This document shows positions 29,597 through 39,304 of a stretch of 64,000 nucleotides of DNA, in pieces. The stretch spans positions 1,038,764 to 1,102,763 of the forward strand of contig NC_012997.1 of the NCBI RefSeq assembly GCF_000023025.1, in the 5' to 3' direction. The position numbers and the translations under genes are program-made. The notes under the pieces were generated by a model that was not told where the DNA came from, searched no databases, and worked only from the letters and a program-made list of their open reading frames with translations. Each line of letters opens with the position of its first letter. Positions within the stretch are counted from its first letter, which is position 1. This DNA is from Teredinibacter turnerae T7901 (GTDB lineage Bacteria; Pseudomonadota; Gammaproteobacteria; Pseudomonadales; Cellvibrionaceae).

Positions 29597-30700
29597 ATGC
29601 TGCATATTTTTAAAACCTGGCTGGAGCGGTATTTCGCAGACGAAGAGGCTGTTCTCGTGGCGGTGCTGTTGGTCGCCAGCGTGATTATTCTGGTGACCTT
29701 GGGGCATGTGTTAGCGCCGATGATTGCCGCGATTATAATCGCCTTTCTTATGCAGGGGATGGTACAGCGGCTTAACGGTTGGGGAATACCGCATAACCTT
29801 TCGGTGACGCTCACTTTTTTGGTACTCACTTGCAGCATTTTCCTCAGCCTCGTGTTTGTGGTGCCTGCGCTCTGGCGCCAGTTAATTAATCTTCTCAACG
29901 AAACGCCACGCATGCTTGTTGAGGGGCAGAATCTTTTGTTGCTATTGCCCGAAAAATATCCGGCTCTGGTGACCGAACTCCAGGTCAAGGAACTGATTGC
30001 AACGTTGCGCATCGAAATGACTCAGTGGGGGCAAAGTATTTTGTCCTTCTCACTCACCCAATTGCCGGTTCTGGTGGCGGCCTTAATCTATCTGGTTTTG
30101 GTGCCGATTCTCGTATTTTTCTTCTTGAAAGATGGCGAACAGATGATCAACTGGCTCAGCAACATGCTGCCCACGCGGCGCCCGGTGATGCGAAAAATAT
30201 GGATGGAGATGAACCTGCAAATTGCCAATTATGTGCGTGGCAAGGTGATCGAAATTGTGATTGTCGGTGGAATATCCAGTATCACATTTAGTCTGCTCGA
30301 TCTGAACTACGCGTTATTGTTGGGAATCTCGGTAGGTTTATCTGTGCTAATTCCGTACATTGGAGCCGCAATGGTTACCTTGCCGGTGGCGGTTATCGGC
30401 TTTTTTCAGTGGGGTTGGAGCAACGATTTTTTCTATATCATGCTCGCTTATGGCGTGATTCAGGCACTGGATGGCAACGTGCTAGTACCCTTGCTGTTTT
30501 CTGAGGCGGTGAAAATGCACCCTGTGGCTATTGTGCTTGCGGTACTGGTTTTTGGCGGCTTGTGGGGTTTTTGGGGGGTGTTCTTTGCGATTCCGCTGGC
30601 GACTTTGTGTAAAGCGATTATGAATGCATGGCCCACGGCGATGTTAGAGGAGCGCCCCGCTATTGCGCTCGATACTGGTGAAAAGTTTGCGAATGAATAA
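29597..30700 (+). CDS. perM: PerM-like AI-2E/TqsA-family membrane transporter
   Basis: This 367-residue polytopic protein of the UPF0118/AI-2E exporter family has about eight membrane segments. A central soluble-looking stretch (about 60-150) is followed by the family's C-terminal block (LLGISVGLSVLIPYIGAA and FSEAVKMHPVAIVLAVLVFG). Members export or flux small molecules or sodium. The true substrate of PerM is unsettled. It sits directly behind tusA, and its stop lies eight bases inside the next gene, so the three are probably cotranscribed. Confidence 0.85.
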   Translation: MLHIFKTWLERYFADEEAVLVAVLLVASVIILVTLGHVLAPMIAAIIIAFLMQGMVQRLNGWGIPHNLSVTLTFLVLTCSIFLSLVFVVPALWRQLINLLNETPRMLVEGQNLLLLLPEKYPALVTELQVKELIATLRIEMTQWGQSILSFSLTQLPVLVAALIYLVLVPILVFFFLKDGEQMINWLSNMLPTRRPVMRKIWMEMNLQIANYVRGKVIEIVIVGGISSITFSLLDLNYALLLGISVGLSVLIPYIGAAMVTLPVAVIGFFQWGWSNDFFYIMLAYGVIQALDGNVLVPLLFSEAVKMHPVAIVLAVLVFGGLWGFWGVFFAIPLATLCKAIMNAWPTAMLEERPAIALDTGEKFANE

Positions 30701-33614
30701 GAGAAAAACAGCGATTGGTTTCGCTGCCGTTCTAATCAGCGCTGTTGCTGGTTTTAGTCATGCTCAAGCGAATGGCTTGGGCGAACGCCAATCAACAGTA
30801 GCCCCTGTAGCGCCAGTCCAGGTAATTCAACCTGCCTCCGCAACGCGACAGGTGAAATACCTGCTGTTGCCAAACCAGCTTAAAGTGCTGCTGATTTCAG
30901 ACCCGGCGGCAGAAAAATCCGCGGCGTCGATGAATGTCGACGTGGGCAGTACCGATGATCCGATGGATCGCCAGGGGCTGGCTCACTTTCTCGAACACAT
31001 GCTTTTTCTCGGTACGGGGAAATACCCCAAGGCGGATGCCTACCAGGACTTTATCTCTGGCCACGGTGGTGATCACAATGCTTTCACTAGCGCGACTAAT
31101 ACCAATTATTTTTTCGATATCAACAACGATGCGCTCCAGCCCGCACTGGATCGATTCGCACAGTTTTTTATTGATCCTCTGTTTAACGCGGCCTATGTAG
31201 GGCGTGAGCGCAACGCCGTCAATTCAGAATACACAGCGAAATACACGGATGAGTACCGACGCATCCGCGATGTGTATCGTGAAATTGCCGTGCCCGGCCA
31301 TCCGTTGAGCCGCTTCTCTGTTGGCAATCTCGAGACCTTGGATGTGGATACTCCCCGTCCGCTAAGGGATGATCTGGTCGCTTTTTACCAGGCGCATTAC
31401 AGTGCGCACCGTATGAGCCTGGCGGTGGTGAGCAACCAGCCCATGGCAACGCTTGAAAACTGGGTAGCCGAGAGTTTTACCGGAGTGCCGAATCGCGAGG
31501 TCGCTGCTCTCAGTGAGTTTGAATCGTTTCTGAGCGAGCAGAATAAAGGCACGTTCATACGGGTTCAGCCGCGCAAAGATATGCGGGAGATCAGTTTTGT
31601 GTTCCCGGTACCAGCCACGGAGAAGTACTTCGCAGAGAAGCCTCTGAGCTATATCAGTTTTTTTATCGGTCACGAAGGCGAGGGGAGTCTGCTGAGCTTG
31701 CTAAAGGCGCAGAATTGGGCCACTGCACTGGGGTCCGGGAACGCGTTTAACTGGCGTGGAGGTGATGCCTTTGCGGTCACCATCAGTTTGACGGAAGCTG
31801 GTGTGGATAATATCGCCGCTGTGGAAGCCCTGTTGTTTGCCTATGTTGACCTGTTGCAACGCGAAGGTGTGGAAAAGTGGCGCTTCGACGAGCTCAAGAA
31901 TCTGGGGAATTTAGCGTTTGAATACGGTGATAAAACGGCACCAATCAACGAAGTAGTCGATTTATCGAGCAGTCTTCAGTTGTACCCGCCAGAGCTGGTA
32001 CTCAAAGCAGCTAACTGGTACGGCAAATTTGATAAGAAGCTGATTCAACGCTATCTCAAGTTTATTTCGCCGGAAAATATGCTGCGAGTGTTGGTTGCCC
32101 CTGGCGGCGAACCCGAGCTTGAATCTACGTATTACGCCACGCCTTACAGTCTCGAACAGCATGACGCGGGCGGTAATTTGTTGCCTGCAGAACAAGCGCT
32201 GGTGAAAAAGCTGGCGCTTCCTAAACCGAACCCATTTATTGCAGATGATTTTGCGCTGTTGCGTGATAGCGTTGCACCAGAGGTGCCGGTTAAAGTCGTG
32301 AGTTCAGACAACGTCAGCGTCTGGTACGCTCAGGACCATACCTTTGGTGTACCCAAAGCACATGTGAAAGCGCGTTTGCTATTACCGCCGGTGGCTGACA
32401 CTGTAGAGGGGGCTGCACTTGCCCGGTTGTACGCAAAAATTACCGCGGAAATGCTCAACGAAACGGCTTACAACGCGGCCATGGCGGGTTTGAGTTTTAA
32501 TGTGAGTGCCAGTTCTCGGGGAATCGATATTGATTTTCAGGGCTACAACGATACGCTCGATCAGTTGGTTAAAGCTGTTGTCCGGGATATGCGTAAGTAC
32601 AATCGTAGCAAAAAATATCGCGCGAAGGTGCACGATCGCGTGTTCGCTGATGCGCGCATGGAGTTGCTGCGAGCCTACAACAATATGCAGCTCGATAGCC
32701 CTTATCGCAAATTATTGAAAAATCTGCCTGCATTTGTATTCTCGCCCTATTGGGCGCCTGAGCAGCTCGCAGGCGCGTTGGCTGCAATGGACAGGGCATC
32801 TTATGAGACTGCCGCAGTGAGCTTGATGTCTCAGGCAGATCTCCAAATCCTCGTGTATGGCAATGTTGACAAAACATCTGCTCGCGCAACGGGTAAAACC
32901 CTGGCCAATTTGGTAAAGGGATCGCGCCCGCCTGCTGCTCTACCATCAACCCGAGTGGTCAATATGTCTGCGAGCAAGACCGCGGGTCAAAAGGGACGCT
33001 GGAACTCTGTGCCTGTGGAGCATGCCGATGCCGGTGCAGTGGTGTATTTCCAAGGGGCAGACGATTCACTGGAAAGTAATGCGAAAACGCTGCTTCTTCA
33101 GCAGCTCATAGCGACGCCTTTTTACGGCACCCTCCGCACAGAGAAACAACTGGGTTATATTGTGTTTGCTTCAAACTATCCAATTCGCGATGTGCCGGCG
33201 ATTGTTGCTGTGGTGCAGAGCCCGGCGGTGCCTGTATCGAAAATTCTTGGTGAGATGGATGCATTTTTAACCGGATTTGAGTCGCGAGTTCTAACAAATT
33301 TTGAGCGAGACAAAGCCGCAGTCATTTCAGTGCTCATGGAAAAGCCGAAAAGCCTCGCGGAGCAAGCCCAGGAATATTGGCAGACGGTACTGACAGATCA
33401 GGATTTCATGCGCAGTCAAAAGCTCGCGAAAGCCGTCGAGGCCATACAGCCTTCTGACATTCAAAAGACGTATTCCGATCAGTTGTTAAACAAAAATACT
33501 CGCCTGTTGTTGTTAACACCGCCGGATGCAGCGGCGCTGCTCGATGCCTTTTATGATGAAGTTGACAGTCCCGATAAGTTCAAAAAAGGGGCCGTAACCT
33601 ACGACTACAAATAG
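30693..33614 (+). CDS. Pitrilysin-like M16 zinc metalloprotease (secreted)
   Basis: This full-length M16A protease of 973 residues begins MNKRKTAIGFAAVLISAVAG with a signal peptide ending at about residue 25 (SHAQA). The inverted zinc motif HFLEH is at 98-102, with the third ligand Glu in ERNAVNSEYTAKYTDEYR. The other three M16 domains follow, ending around LLTPPDAAALLDAFYDEV. It resembles periplasmic protease III (PtrA), which degrades small peptides in a closed chamber. The start codon lies eight bases inside perM. The other possible start at 30663 would spoil the signal peptide. Confidence 0.9.
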   Translation: MNKRKTAIGFAAVLISAVAGFSHAQANGLGERQSTVAPVAPVQVIQPASATRQVKYLLLPNQLKVLLISDPAAEKSAASMNVDVGSTDDPMDRQGLAHFLEHMLFLGTGKYPKADAYQDFISGHGGDHNAFTSATNTNYFFDINNDALQPALDRFAQFFIDPLFNAAYVGRERNAVNSEYTAKYTDEYRRIRDVYREIAVPGHPLSRFSVGNLETLDVDTPRPLRDDLVAFYQAHYSAHRMSLAVVSNQPMATLENWVAESFTGVPNREVAALSEFESFLSEQNKGTFIRVQPRKDMREISFVFPVPATEKYFAEKPLSYISFFIGHEGEGSLLSLLKAQNWATALGSGNAFNWRGGDAFAVTISLTEAGVDNIAAVEALLFAYVDLLQREGVEKWRFDELKNLGNLAFEYGDKTAPINEVVDLSSSLQLYPPELVLKAANWYGKFDKKLIQRYLKFISPENMLRVLVAPGGEPELESTYYATPYSLEQHDAGGNLLPAEQALVKKLALPKPNPFIADDFALLRDSVAPEVPVKVVSSDNVSVWYAQDHTFGVPKAHVKARLLLPPVADTVEGAALARLYAKITAEMLNETAYNAAMAGLSFNVSASSRGIDIDFQGYNDTLDQLVKAVVRDMRKYNRSKKYRAKVHDRVFADARMELLRAYNNMQLDSPYRKLLKNLPAFVFSPYWAPEQLAGALAAMDRASYETAAVSLMSQADLQILVYGNVDKTSARATGKTLANLVKGSRPPAALPSTRVVNMSASKTAGQKGRWNSVPVEHADAGAVVYFQGADDSLESNAKTLLLQQLIATPFYGTLRTEKQLGYIVFASNYPIRDVPAIVAVVQSPAVPVSKILGEMDAFLTGFESRVLTNFERDKAAVISVLMEKPKSLAEQAQEYWQTVLTDQDFMRSQKLAKAVEAIQPSDIQKTYSDQLLNKNTRLLLLTPPDAAALLDAFYDEVDSPDKFKKGAVTYDYK

Positions 33615-34134
33615 TGATTAAACGCCTGCGAAATGCAGTGAAAGCAGGGGGAAATAGGCGTATTTTCTATGCTGCGGTGCAGCTAATTATTTGGCTGGCT
33701 AATTGATTTCGATGTGTGTAGAATCGTGACACCTGAAAATTCGCTAGTCTCGGGTTAATGTTTTTTGTGGTGCCTTGCCTGTGAAATTCACGATGAATGT
33801 ACAGCCAAACAGTGTTTAGCGATACGCTGGCAAGCGCACAGAGATGGTTGTTTTCTAGCCGGTTGGTCGCTTGGTTAAAGGATTTCTCTGGCGCCGGTTT
33901 TCAGTCGCACTTTCAGCGGCTGGTCCGATCAGGTACAGCTATCGCGCCACCCAGGGTAAGTCTCGCCGGAATTCAAAGCCAGGCAAAAAGGGGCAATTCA
34001 AAAAAACTCTCAACCCAAAATTTCCACTGCGAAGAATTAATCAGCGGATGAATGCTAAAACAGAGTAGCCATTCGCGGCGACACGCTATCTTAAAAAAAC
34101 TGTGCATAACACAGTCATGAATCAGGAGGCTTTA
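33615..34134. other. Long intergenic region upstream of aceE
   Basis: 520 bases lie between the protease gene and aceE. Short frames (for example 33797-34051) have no ribosome site and no family resemblance. A small palindrome, CTGTGcataaCACAG (34100-34114), lies 20 bases before the aceE start and could be an operator. I see no PdhR-type site (TTGGT-N-ACCAA). The promoter or promoters for aceE must lie here, but I cannot place them with confidence. Confidence 0.55.
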
Positions 34135-36789
34135 ATGCTTGAGGATACTGATGCTCTCGAAACCCAGGAGTGGTTAGAAGCACTGGAATCGGTTATACGC
34201 CACAGCGGCGCGGATCGCGCTTCATACCTGTTGGTACAACTGGCAAACAGTGCAATCCACTCTGGCGTTCGTCTGCCGTCGGCGATCACGACGCCTTACG
34301 CAAATACCATTGCTGTTCGCGATGAAAAACGTTCACCCGGTGACGAGCACATGGAGCGAAAAATCCGCTCCCTGGTGCGCTGGAACGCGATTGCAATGGT
34401 TATGCGCGCGAATGATAACGACGAAGGTTTGGGTGGTCATATCTCCTCATTCTCGTCCTCTGCGACCCTGTACGAAGTGGGTTTTAACCACTTTTTCCGT
34501 GGCGATGACGGTGAACAACGCGGTGACCTGGTGTATTTCCAAGGTCACATTTCCCCCGGCATTTACGCGCGCTCTTACCTCGAGGGTCGTTTGTCTGAAG
34601 ACCAACTGGATAACTTCCGTCGCGAAGTGGACGGCAACGGCTTGTCTTCCTATCCGCACCCCTGGCTGATGCCAGACTACTGGCAGTTCCCGACCGTCTC
34701 TATGGGACTGGGTCCTATTCAAGCTATTTATCAGGCGCATGTGATGCGTTACATGTCCGCTCGTGGTTTGTGTCCACGCGGTGACCGCAAAGTGTGGGCA
34801 TTCCTGGGCGATGGTGAGTGTGATGAGCCGGAATCCCTCGGCGCTATCTCCATGGCAGGTCGCGAACAGCTGGAGAATTTGATCTTCGTGATCAACTGTA
34901 ACCTTCAGCGTTTGGATGGTCCTGTGCGGGGTAACGGCAAGATTATTCAAGAGCTGGAAGGCGTATTCCGCGGCGCAGGTTGGAATGTCATCAAAGTGGT
35001 TTGGGGTTCCGGTTGGGACCGCCTGCTCGAGAAAGACAAAACTGGTTTGTTGCAGAAGCGCATGAACGAAGTGCTCGACGGCGAACTGCAGAACTACAAA
35101 GCCAACGGTGGCGCCTACACCCGCGAACACTTCTTTGGTAAATACCCCGAGTTGCTGGAACTGGTCGCAGATATGAGCGACGACGAGATTTTCCAGCTCA
35201 ACCGTGGTGGCCACGATCCGCAGAAAGTGTATGCAGCGTATTCAGAAGCTGTGTCTCACAAGGGGCAGCCGACAGTTATTCTGGCCCACACTGTAAAAGG
35301 CTACGGCCTGGGTGCTTCGGGTGAATCAGCCAACGTCGCGCACTCGGTCAAAAAGCTGGACGTTGAAAGCCTGAAGAATTTCCGCGACCGCTTCGGTATT
35401 CCTGTTTCCGATGACGATCTGAAATCTGTGCCTTACTATCGACCTGCGCCGGATTCGCCAGAAATGGTCTACATGCGCAAGCGCCGTGAGGCATTGCAGG
35501 GTTACCTGCCGTCGCGTGTGGCCGATTTCGAATCGATGGAAATCCCCAGCCTGGATACCTTTAAAGGTCTGTTGAAAAGCACCGGGGAACGCGAAATTTC
35601 CTCTACTATGGCGTTTGTCCGTTTTATCTCCACGCTGGTGAAAGACAAAAACATGGGCAAGCAGGTTGTGCCTATCGTGCCTGACGAAGCGCGTACTTTT
35701 GGTATGGAAGGCATGTTCCGTCAGCTGGGTATCTACTCATCTGAAGGGCAGCACTACACCCCGCATGATCACGATCAGATCATGTACTACAAAGAAGACA
35801 AAAAAGGCCAGATCCTCGAAGAAGGTATTAACGAAGCTGGTGCAATGTCTGCGTGGATCACTGCGGCAACAGCCTACAGCACTTACCGTGTACCTATGGT
35901 GCCGTTCTATGTTTACTACTCCATGTTCGGCTTCCAGCGTATTGGTGATCTGGCGTGGCTGGCCGGTGACATTCAGGCGCGTGGCTTTCTGATTGGCGCC
36001 ACCGCGGGTCGTACCACGCTGAATGGCGAAGGCCTGCAGCACCAGGACGGTCACAGCCATTTAATGGCGAACACCATTCCAAACTGCCGCAGCTACGATC
36101 CTACCTATGCCTATGAGCTTGCAGTGATCATTCAGGATGGTTTGAAGCGTATGTATGTCGACAAAGAAAATGTCTTCTACTACCTCACCACCATGAACGA
36201 GAACTACGCGCACCCGGATATGCCGTTAGGGGCAGAAGAGGGCATCATCAAAGGTATCTACAAGCTGAAAGACGGTAAAAAGGCCGTTAAGAAGAAGCGC
36301 GTACAGTTGATGGGTGCCGGTACCATTTTGCGTGAGGTGGAAGCTGCAGCTGAGTTGCTGCGCGATGATTGGGGTGTAGAGTCCGACATCTGGAGCGTTA
36401 CCAGCGTTAACGAACTGGCGCGTGATGGTCAGCGCACTGACCGCTGGAACCGCATGCATCCAAGTGAGGAGCCCAAGAAAGCGTACCTCACCGCGCAACT
36501 GGAAGAGAGCGAAGGTCCTTTCGTTATCTCGACGGACTACATGAAGAGCTACACTGAGCAGTTGCGGGCCTATGTTCCAGGCCAGTATGTCGTGCTGGGT
36601 ACCGATGGTTTTGGCCGTTCGGACACCCGCAAAAAACTGCGCAGCTTCTTCGAAGTAGACCGCTACTACGTGGCCTGTGCGGCATTGAAAGCGCTGGCTG
36701 ACGAGAAAAAAATCGAGCTGTCTGTGGTGAGTGATGCAATGAAAAAATACGGCATCAATGCAGAAAAAACTGACCCGACTATTTGCTAG
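34135..36789 (+). CDS. aceE: Pyruvate dehydrogenase E1 component (homodimeric type)
   Basis: AceE is the thiamine diphosphate enzyme that decarboxylates pyruvate and acetylates the lipoyl group of AceF. From the ATG at 34135 it is 884 residues, against 887 in E. coli. AGGAGG is five bases upstream, while an upstream ATG at 34102 is poorly supported. The TPP motif is GDGECDEPESLGAISMAG to FVINCNLQRLDGPV. The N-terminal LEALESVIRHSGADRASYLL and the catalytic histidine region ISSFSSSATLYEVGFNHFF are present. Gene aceF follows 14 bases on. Confidence 0.97.
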   Translation: MLEDTDALETQEWLEALESVIRHSGADRASYLLVQLANSAIHSGVRLPSAITTPYANTIAVRDEKRSPGDEHMERKIRSLVRWNAIAMVMRANDNDEGLGGHISSFSSSATLYEVGFNHFFRGDDGEQRGDLVYFQGHISPGIYARSYLEGRLSEDQLDNFRREVDGNGLSSYPHPWLMPDYWQFPTVSMGLGPIQAIYQAHVMRYMSARGLCPRGDRKVWAFLGDGECDEPESLGAISMAGREQLENLIFVINCNLQRLDGPVRGNGKIIQELEGVFRGAGWNVIKVVWGSGWDRLLEKDKTGLLQKRMNEVLDGELQNYKANGGAYTREHFFGKYPELLELVADMSDDEIFQLNRGGHDPQKVYAAYSEAVSHKGQPTVILAHTVKGYGLGASGESANVAHSVKKLDVESLKNFRDRFGIPVSDDDLKSVPYYRPAPDSPEMVYMRKRREALQGYLPSRVADFESMEIPSLDTFKGLLKSTGEREISSTMAFVRFISTLVKDKNMGKQVVPIVPDEARTFGMEGMFRQLGIYSSEGQHYTPHDHDQIMYYKEDKKGQILEEGINEAGAMSAWITAATAYSTYRVPMVPFYVYYSMFGFQRIGDLAWLAGDIQARGFLIGATAGRTTLNGEGLQHQDGHSHLMANTIPNCRSYDPTYAYELAVIIQDGLKRMYVDKENVFYYLTTMNENYAHPDMPLGAEEGIIKGIYKLKDGKKAVKKKRVQLMGAGTILREVEAAAELLRDDWGVESDIWSVTSVNELARDGQRTDRWNRMHPSEEPKKAYLTAQLEESEGPFVISTDYMKSYTEQLRAYVPGQYVVLGTDGFGRSDTRKKLRSFFEVDRYYVACAALKALADEKKIELSVVSDAMKKYGINAEKTDPTIC

Positions 36790-36803
36790 AGGAGAGTAAC
36801 TGA

Positions 36804-38753
36804 GTGGCTAAGCAAACTATCCCAGTACCCGATATTGGCGGGGCTGAGAACGTTGATGTGATCGAAGTCTGCGTTGCTGTTGGCGACGTTGTGGCTGCAG
36901 AAGACTCTCTTATCGTGCTGGAATCAGATAAAGCGTCGATGGATATTCCTGCTCCGGTTGCGGGAAAAATCACCCAACTGCTTGTTAAAGAGGGCGATAC
37001 AGTTTCAGAAGGCGACAGCATTCTTGAAGTGGAGGTCGAAGGCGCTGCTGACGAACCTGCCGCTGAACCGGCTGCAAGCGCGGAGCCGGAAGCCAAGAGT
37101 GAGCCAGCCTCCGCCCCTGCAGCGTCAAGCGAATCCGCCGAGATGCCGGTGACTGTGCCGGATATCGGTGGTGCAGAAGGTGTGGATGTCATCGAAGTTT
37201 GTGTTTCTGTTGGCGATGAAATTTCCGAGGGCGATTCAATGATCGTTCTGGAGAGCGATAAAGCGTCCATGGAAATACCAGCGCCAGCCAGCGGTAAAGT
37301 CGTCAGCATCTCTATTAAAGAGGGCGACAAAGTTTCGATGGGTGACGCTGTACTGGTGTTGCAAGTTGCTGGCAGCGCGCCGGCAGCAAGCGACAGCGCC
37401 CCTGCCGAAGAAGCTCAGAAGGCAGCGGCGCCTGCAGCAGCTGAACCCTCTCCTGCGACCCCTGCGGCTCAGGCTCAGCCGGGCGGTGTACAGGAGGTTG
37501 CTGTGCCTGACATTGGTGGTGCGGAAAAGGTGGATGTTATTGAAGTCTGTGTTTCTGCAGGCGATGAGATATCTGAAGGTGATTCCGTAATCGTTCTCGA
37601 GAGCGATAAAGCGTCTATGGAAGTGCCCTCGCCGGCGTCAGGGAAGGTTGTTGAGGTACTGTTGAAAGAGGGCGATAAGGCGTCTAAAGGCGTTCCGATG
37701 CTGAAGCTGGAAGTCGCTGGTCAGGTCGCGTCATCTGCACCTGCTCCTGCGGCATCGTCGAGCCCGAGCACGCCCGCAGCAGCAGCGCCGGCTAAGAGTA
37801 AAAAAGCTCCCGCTCCGGAAGCTAAACTCACCGGTGCCAATGTATACGCGGGCCCTGCGGTGCGTCATTTGGCGCGTGAATTGGGCGTGGACCTGACTAA
37901 GGTTGTGGCGACTGGCCCCCGTAAGCGTATCACCAAAGATGACGTAAACAGCTACGTTAAAAACGCGCTCAAGCACCACAAGGAAGCGCCTGCGGCAGCT
38001 GCAGCTACCGGTGGCGCGGGTATACCCGCGGTACCGGCGGTCGATTTTTCTCAGTTCGGCGAAATAGAAATGCTGAAAATGAGCAAAATCAAAAAAGTGA
38101 CTGCGGCGAATATGTCTCGCAACTGGTTGAACGTGCCTCACGTCACTCAGTTTGACGATGCCGATATCACTGAGCTGGAGGAATTCCGCAAGAGTGTGAA
38201 GGCGGATGCAGAAAAAGCCGGTGTTAAGTTGACGCCATTGCCTTTCCTGTTGAAAGCCTGTGCTGCGGCCCTGGAAGCTGAGCCTGCGTTTAATGTTTCA
38301 CTGCACTCTGACGGTGAGCACTTGGTTCAGAAAAAATATGTGCACATTGGGATTGCGGTGGACACACCTAACGGGTTAATGGTGCCGGTGATTCGCGATG
38401 TGAACAAAAAAGGTTTGTTCCAACTGGCAAAAGAATCGGTAGAGTTGGCGTTGAAAGCGCGTGATGGCAAGCTGTTGCCGCGTGATATGCAGGGCGGATG
38501 TTTCACCATCTCCAGCCTCGGTCCGATTGGCGGTACCGGTTTTACTCCCATAGTGAATGCGCCAGAAGTCGCGATTCTTGGCGTATCTAAGGCCTCTATT
38601 CAGCCTGTGTGGGACGGCAAAACCTTTATTCCGCGGCAGATGTTGCCGCTGTGCCTCTCCTACGACCACCGAGCTATTAACGGTGCAGATGCGGGTCGCT
38701 TCATGACCAAGCTGACGTCAGTGTTGGGCGACTTGCGTCGTTTTCTGCTCTAA
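36804..38753 (+). CDS. aceF: Dihydrolipoyl acetyltransferase (PDH E2), three lipoyl domains
   Basis: AceF carries the acetyl group from AceE to CoA and forms the core of the pyruvate dehydrogenase complex. The 649-residue protein has three tandem lipoyl domains, each with an ESDKAS lipoylation site (Lys 43, 153 and 269). Alanine/proline-rich linkers join them. A peripheral subunit-binding domain (YAGPAVRHLARELGVDL) follows, then the catalytic domain ending with LSYDHRAINGADAGRF (active-site His and Asp). The start is GTG 36804 behind GAGGAG. No lpd gene follows. E3 must be encoded elsewhere. Confidence 0.97.
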   Translation: MAKQTIPVPDIGGAENVDVIEVCVAVGDVVAAEDSLIVLESDKASMDIPAPVAGKITQLLVKEGDTVSEGDSILEVEVEGAADEPAAEPAASAEPEAKSEPASAPAASSESAEMPVTVPDIGGAEGVDVIEVCVSVGDEISEGDSMIVLESDKASMEIPAPASGKVVSISIKEGDKVSMGDAVLVLQVAGSAPAASDSAPAEEAQKAAAPAAAEPSPATPAAQAQPGGVQEVAVPDIGGAEKVDVIEVCVSAGDEISEGDSVIVLESDKASMEVPSPASGKVVEVLLKEGDKASKGVPMLKLEVAGQVASSAPAPAASSSPSTPAAAAPAKSKKAPAPEAKLTGANVYAGPAVRHLARELGVDLTKVVATGPRKRITKDDVNSYVKNALKHHKEAPAAAAATGGAGIPAVPAVDFSQFGEIEMLKMSKIKKVTAANMSRNWLNVPHVTQFDDADITELEEFRKSVKADAEKAGVKLTPLPFLLKACAAALEAEPAFNVSLHSDGEHLVQKKYVHIGIAVDTPNGLMVPVIRDVNKKGLFQLAKESVELALKARDGKLLPRDMQGGCFTISSLGPIGGTGFTPIVNAPEVAILGVSKASIQPVWDGKTFIPRQMLPLCLSYDHRAINGADAGRFMTKLTSVLGDLRRFLL

Positions 38754-38780
38754 GCTTGCAGCATAAGCAGGGCAAAAAAT

Positions 38781-38817
38781 AAAACCCCCAGAGTTAGCGC
38801 TCTGGGGGTTTTTTTAT
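38781..38817 (+). terminator. Strong rho-independent terminator after aceEF
   Basis: AACCCCCAGAG (38783-38793) and CTCTGGGGGTT (38800-38810) form a perfect 11-bp stem with a TTAGCG loop, followed by T7 and preceded by A4. It ends the aceEF transcript and may also act on the convergent DUF4124 gene. Confidence 0.93.
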
Positions 38818-38888
38818 ATTGACTGGATGGTGGGTGTGCTGTGTCTAAGTGACCCCGGTGTCTCTCCTACGCCGATGTCTTTCCTAGG

Positions 38889-39299
38889 TTAGTGCATGTC
38901 CTGCTCAGCCTCGCGAAAACACTCGACGCGATCTTTCGTTTTGTTCGGGTGTAGCATGGCGCACTCTTCTCTGGTTGGTGGTGTTGTTGCCGGTTTGTGT
39001 TCATCGGTTCGCGGAAGTCGCGATGCCTGCTCTCGCTCCACTTCCTGGCGGCGCAGCTCCGCGCGATAATCGTTAACGCGCTTGCGCTGTTCGTTGAGCT
39101 CTTCGCTGGTTAAGCCGAGTTTAGGGGCTTCTTTGAGCTCAACGATTTCTGTTTCGACGGCGGTATTTGCGGGTGGCCGATCGCCGAAATGCACACGACC
39201 TTTCTCGTCAACCCATTTCACTGCATCAGCATAGGATTGCGATACATCCACGTTACTTAACGCGAGGGCGAGCCCGAGTGCCCAGTACTGCCGTTTCAT
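38889..39299 (-). CDS. DUF4124-domain periplasmic protein
   Basis: This 136-residue protein has a signal peptide (MKRQYWALGLALALSNVDVS, cleavage near residue 24). The short DUF4124 motif follows, in which a lone tryptophan and glycine flank KWVDEKGRVHFGDRPP. A long charged helix (about 60-95, NEQRKRVNDYRAELRRQEVE) and a tail with two cysteines follow. The function of DUF4124 proteins is unknown. The start has a good AAGGAG site, which lies at the end of the preceding membrane protein gene, so the two form a transcription unit. Confidence 0.8.
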   Translation of the reverse strand: MKRQYWALGLALALSNVDVSQSYADAVKWVDEKGRVHFGDRPPANTAVETEIVELKEAPKLGLTSEELNEQRKRVNDYRAELRRQEVEREQASRLPRTDEHKPATTPPTREECAMLHPNKTKDRVECFREAEQDMH

Positions 39300-39304
39300 T
39301 AGTA

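Noticed and set aside
33621-33661. ACGCCT/AGGCGT arms behind the M16 protease gene
   Set aside because: Six-base arms with a long loop and no clean T-tract, so it is not convincing as a terminator.
33797-34051. 84-codon frame upstream of aceE
   Set aside because: No ribosome site and no recognisable domain, and it sits in a region expected to be regulatory. It could be a small protein, but the evidence is too weak to list.
34447-35214. 255-codon frame antisense to aceE
   Set aside because: Shadow of the strongly biased aceE codons, with no ribosome site or domain.
36779-37330. 183-codon Ser/Thr-rich frame antisense to aceF
   Set aside because: Low-complexity mirror of the Ala/Pro/Glu-rich lipoyl linkers.
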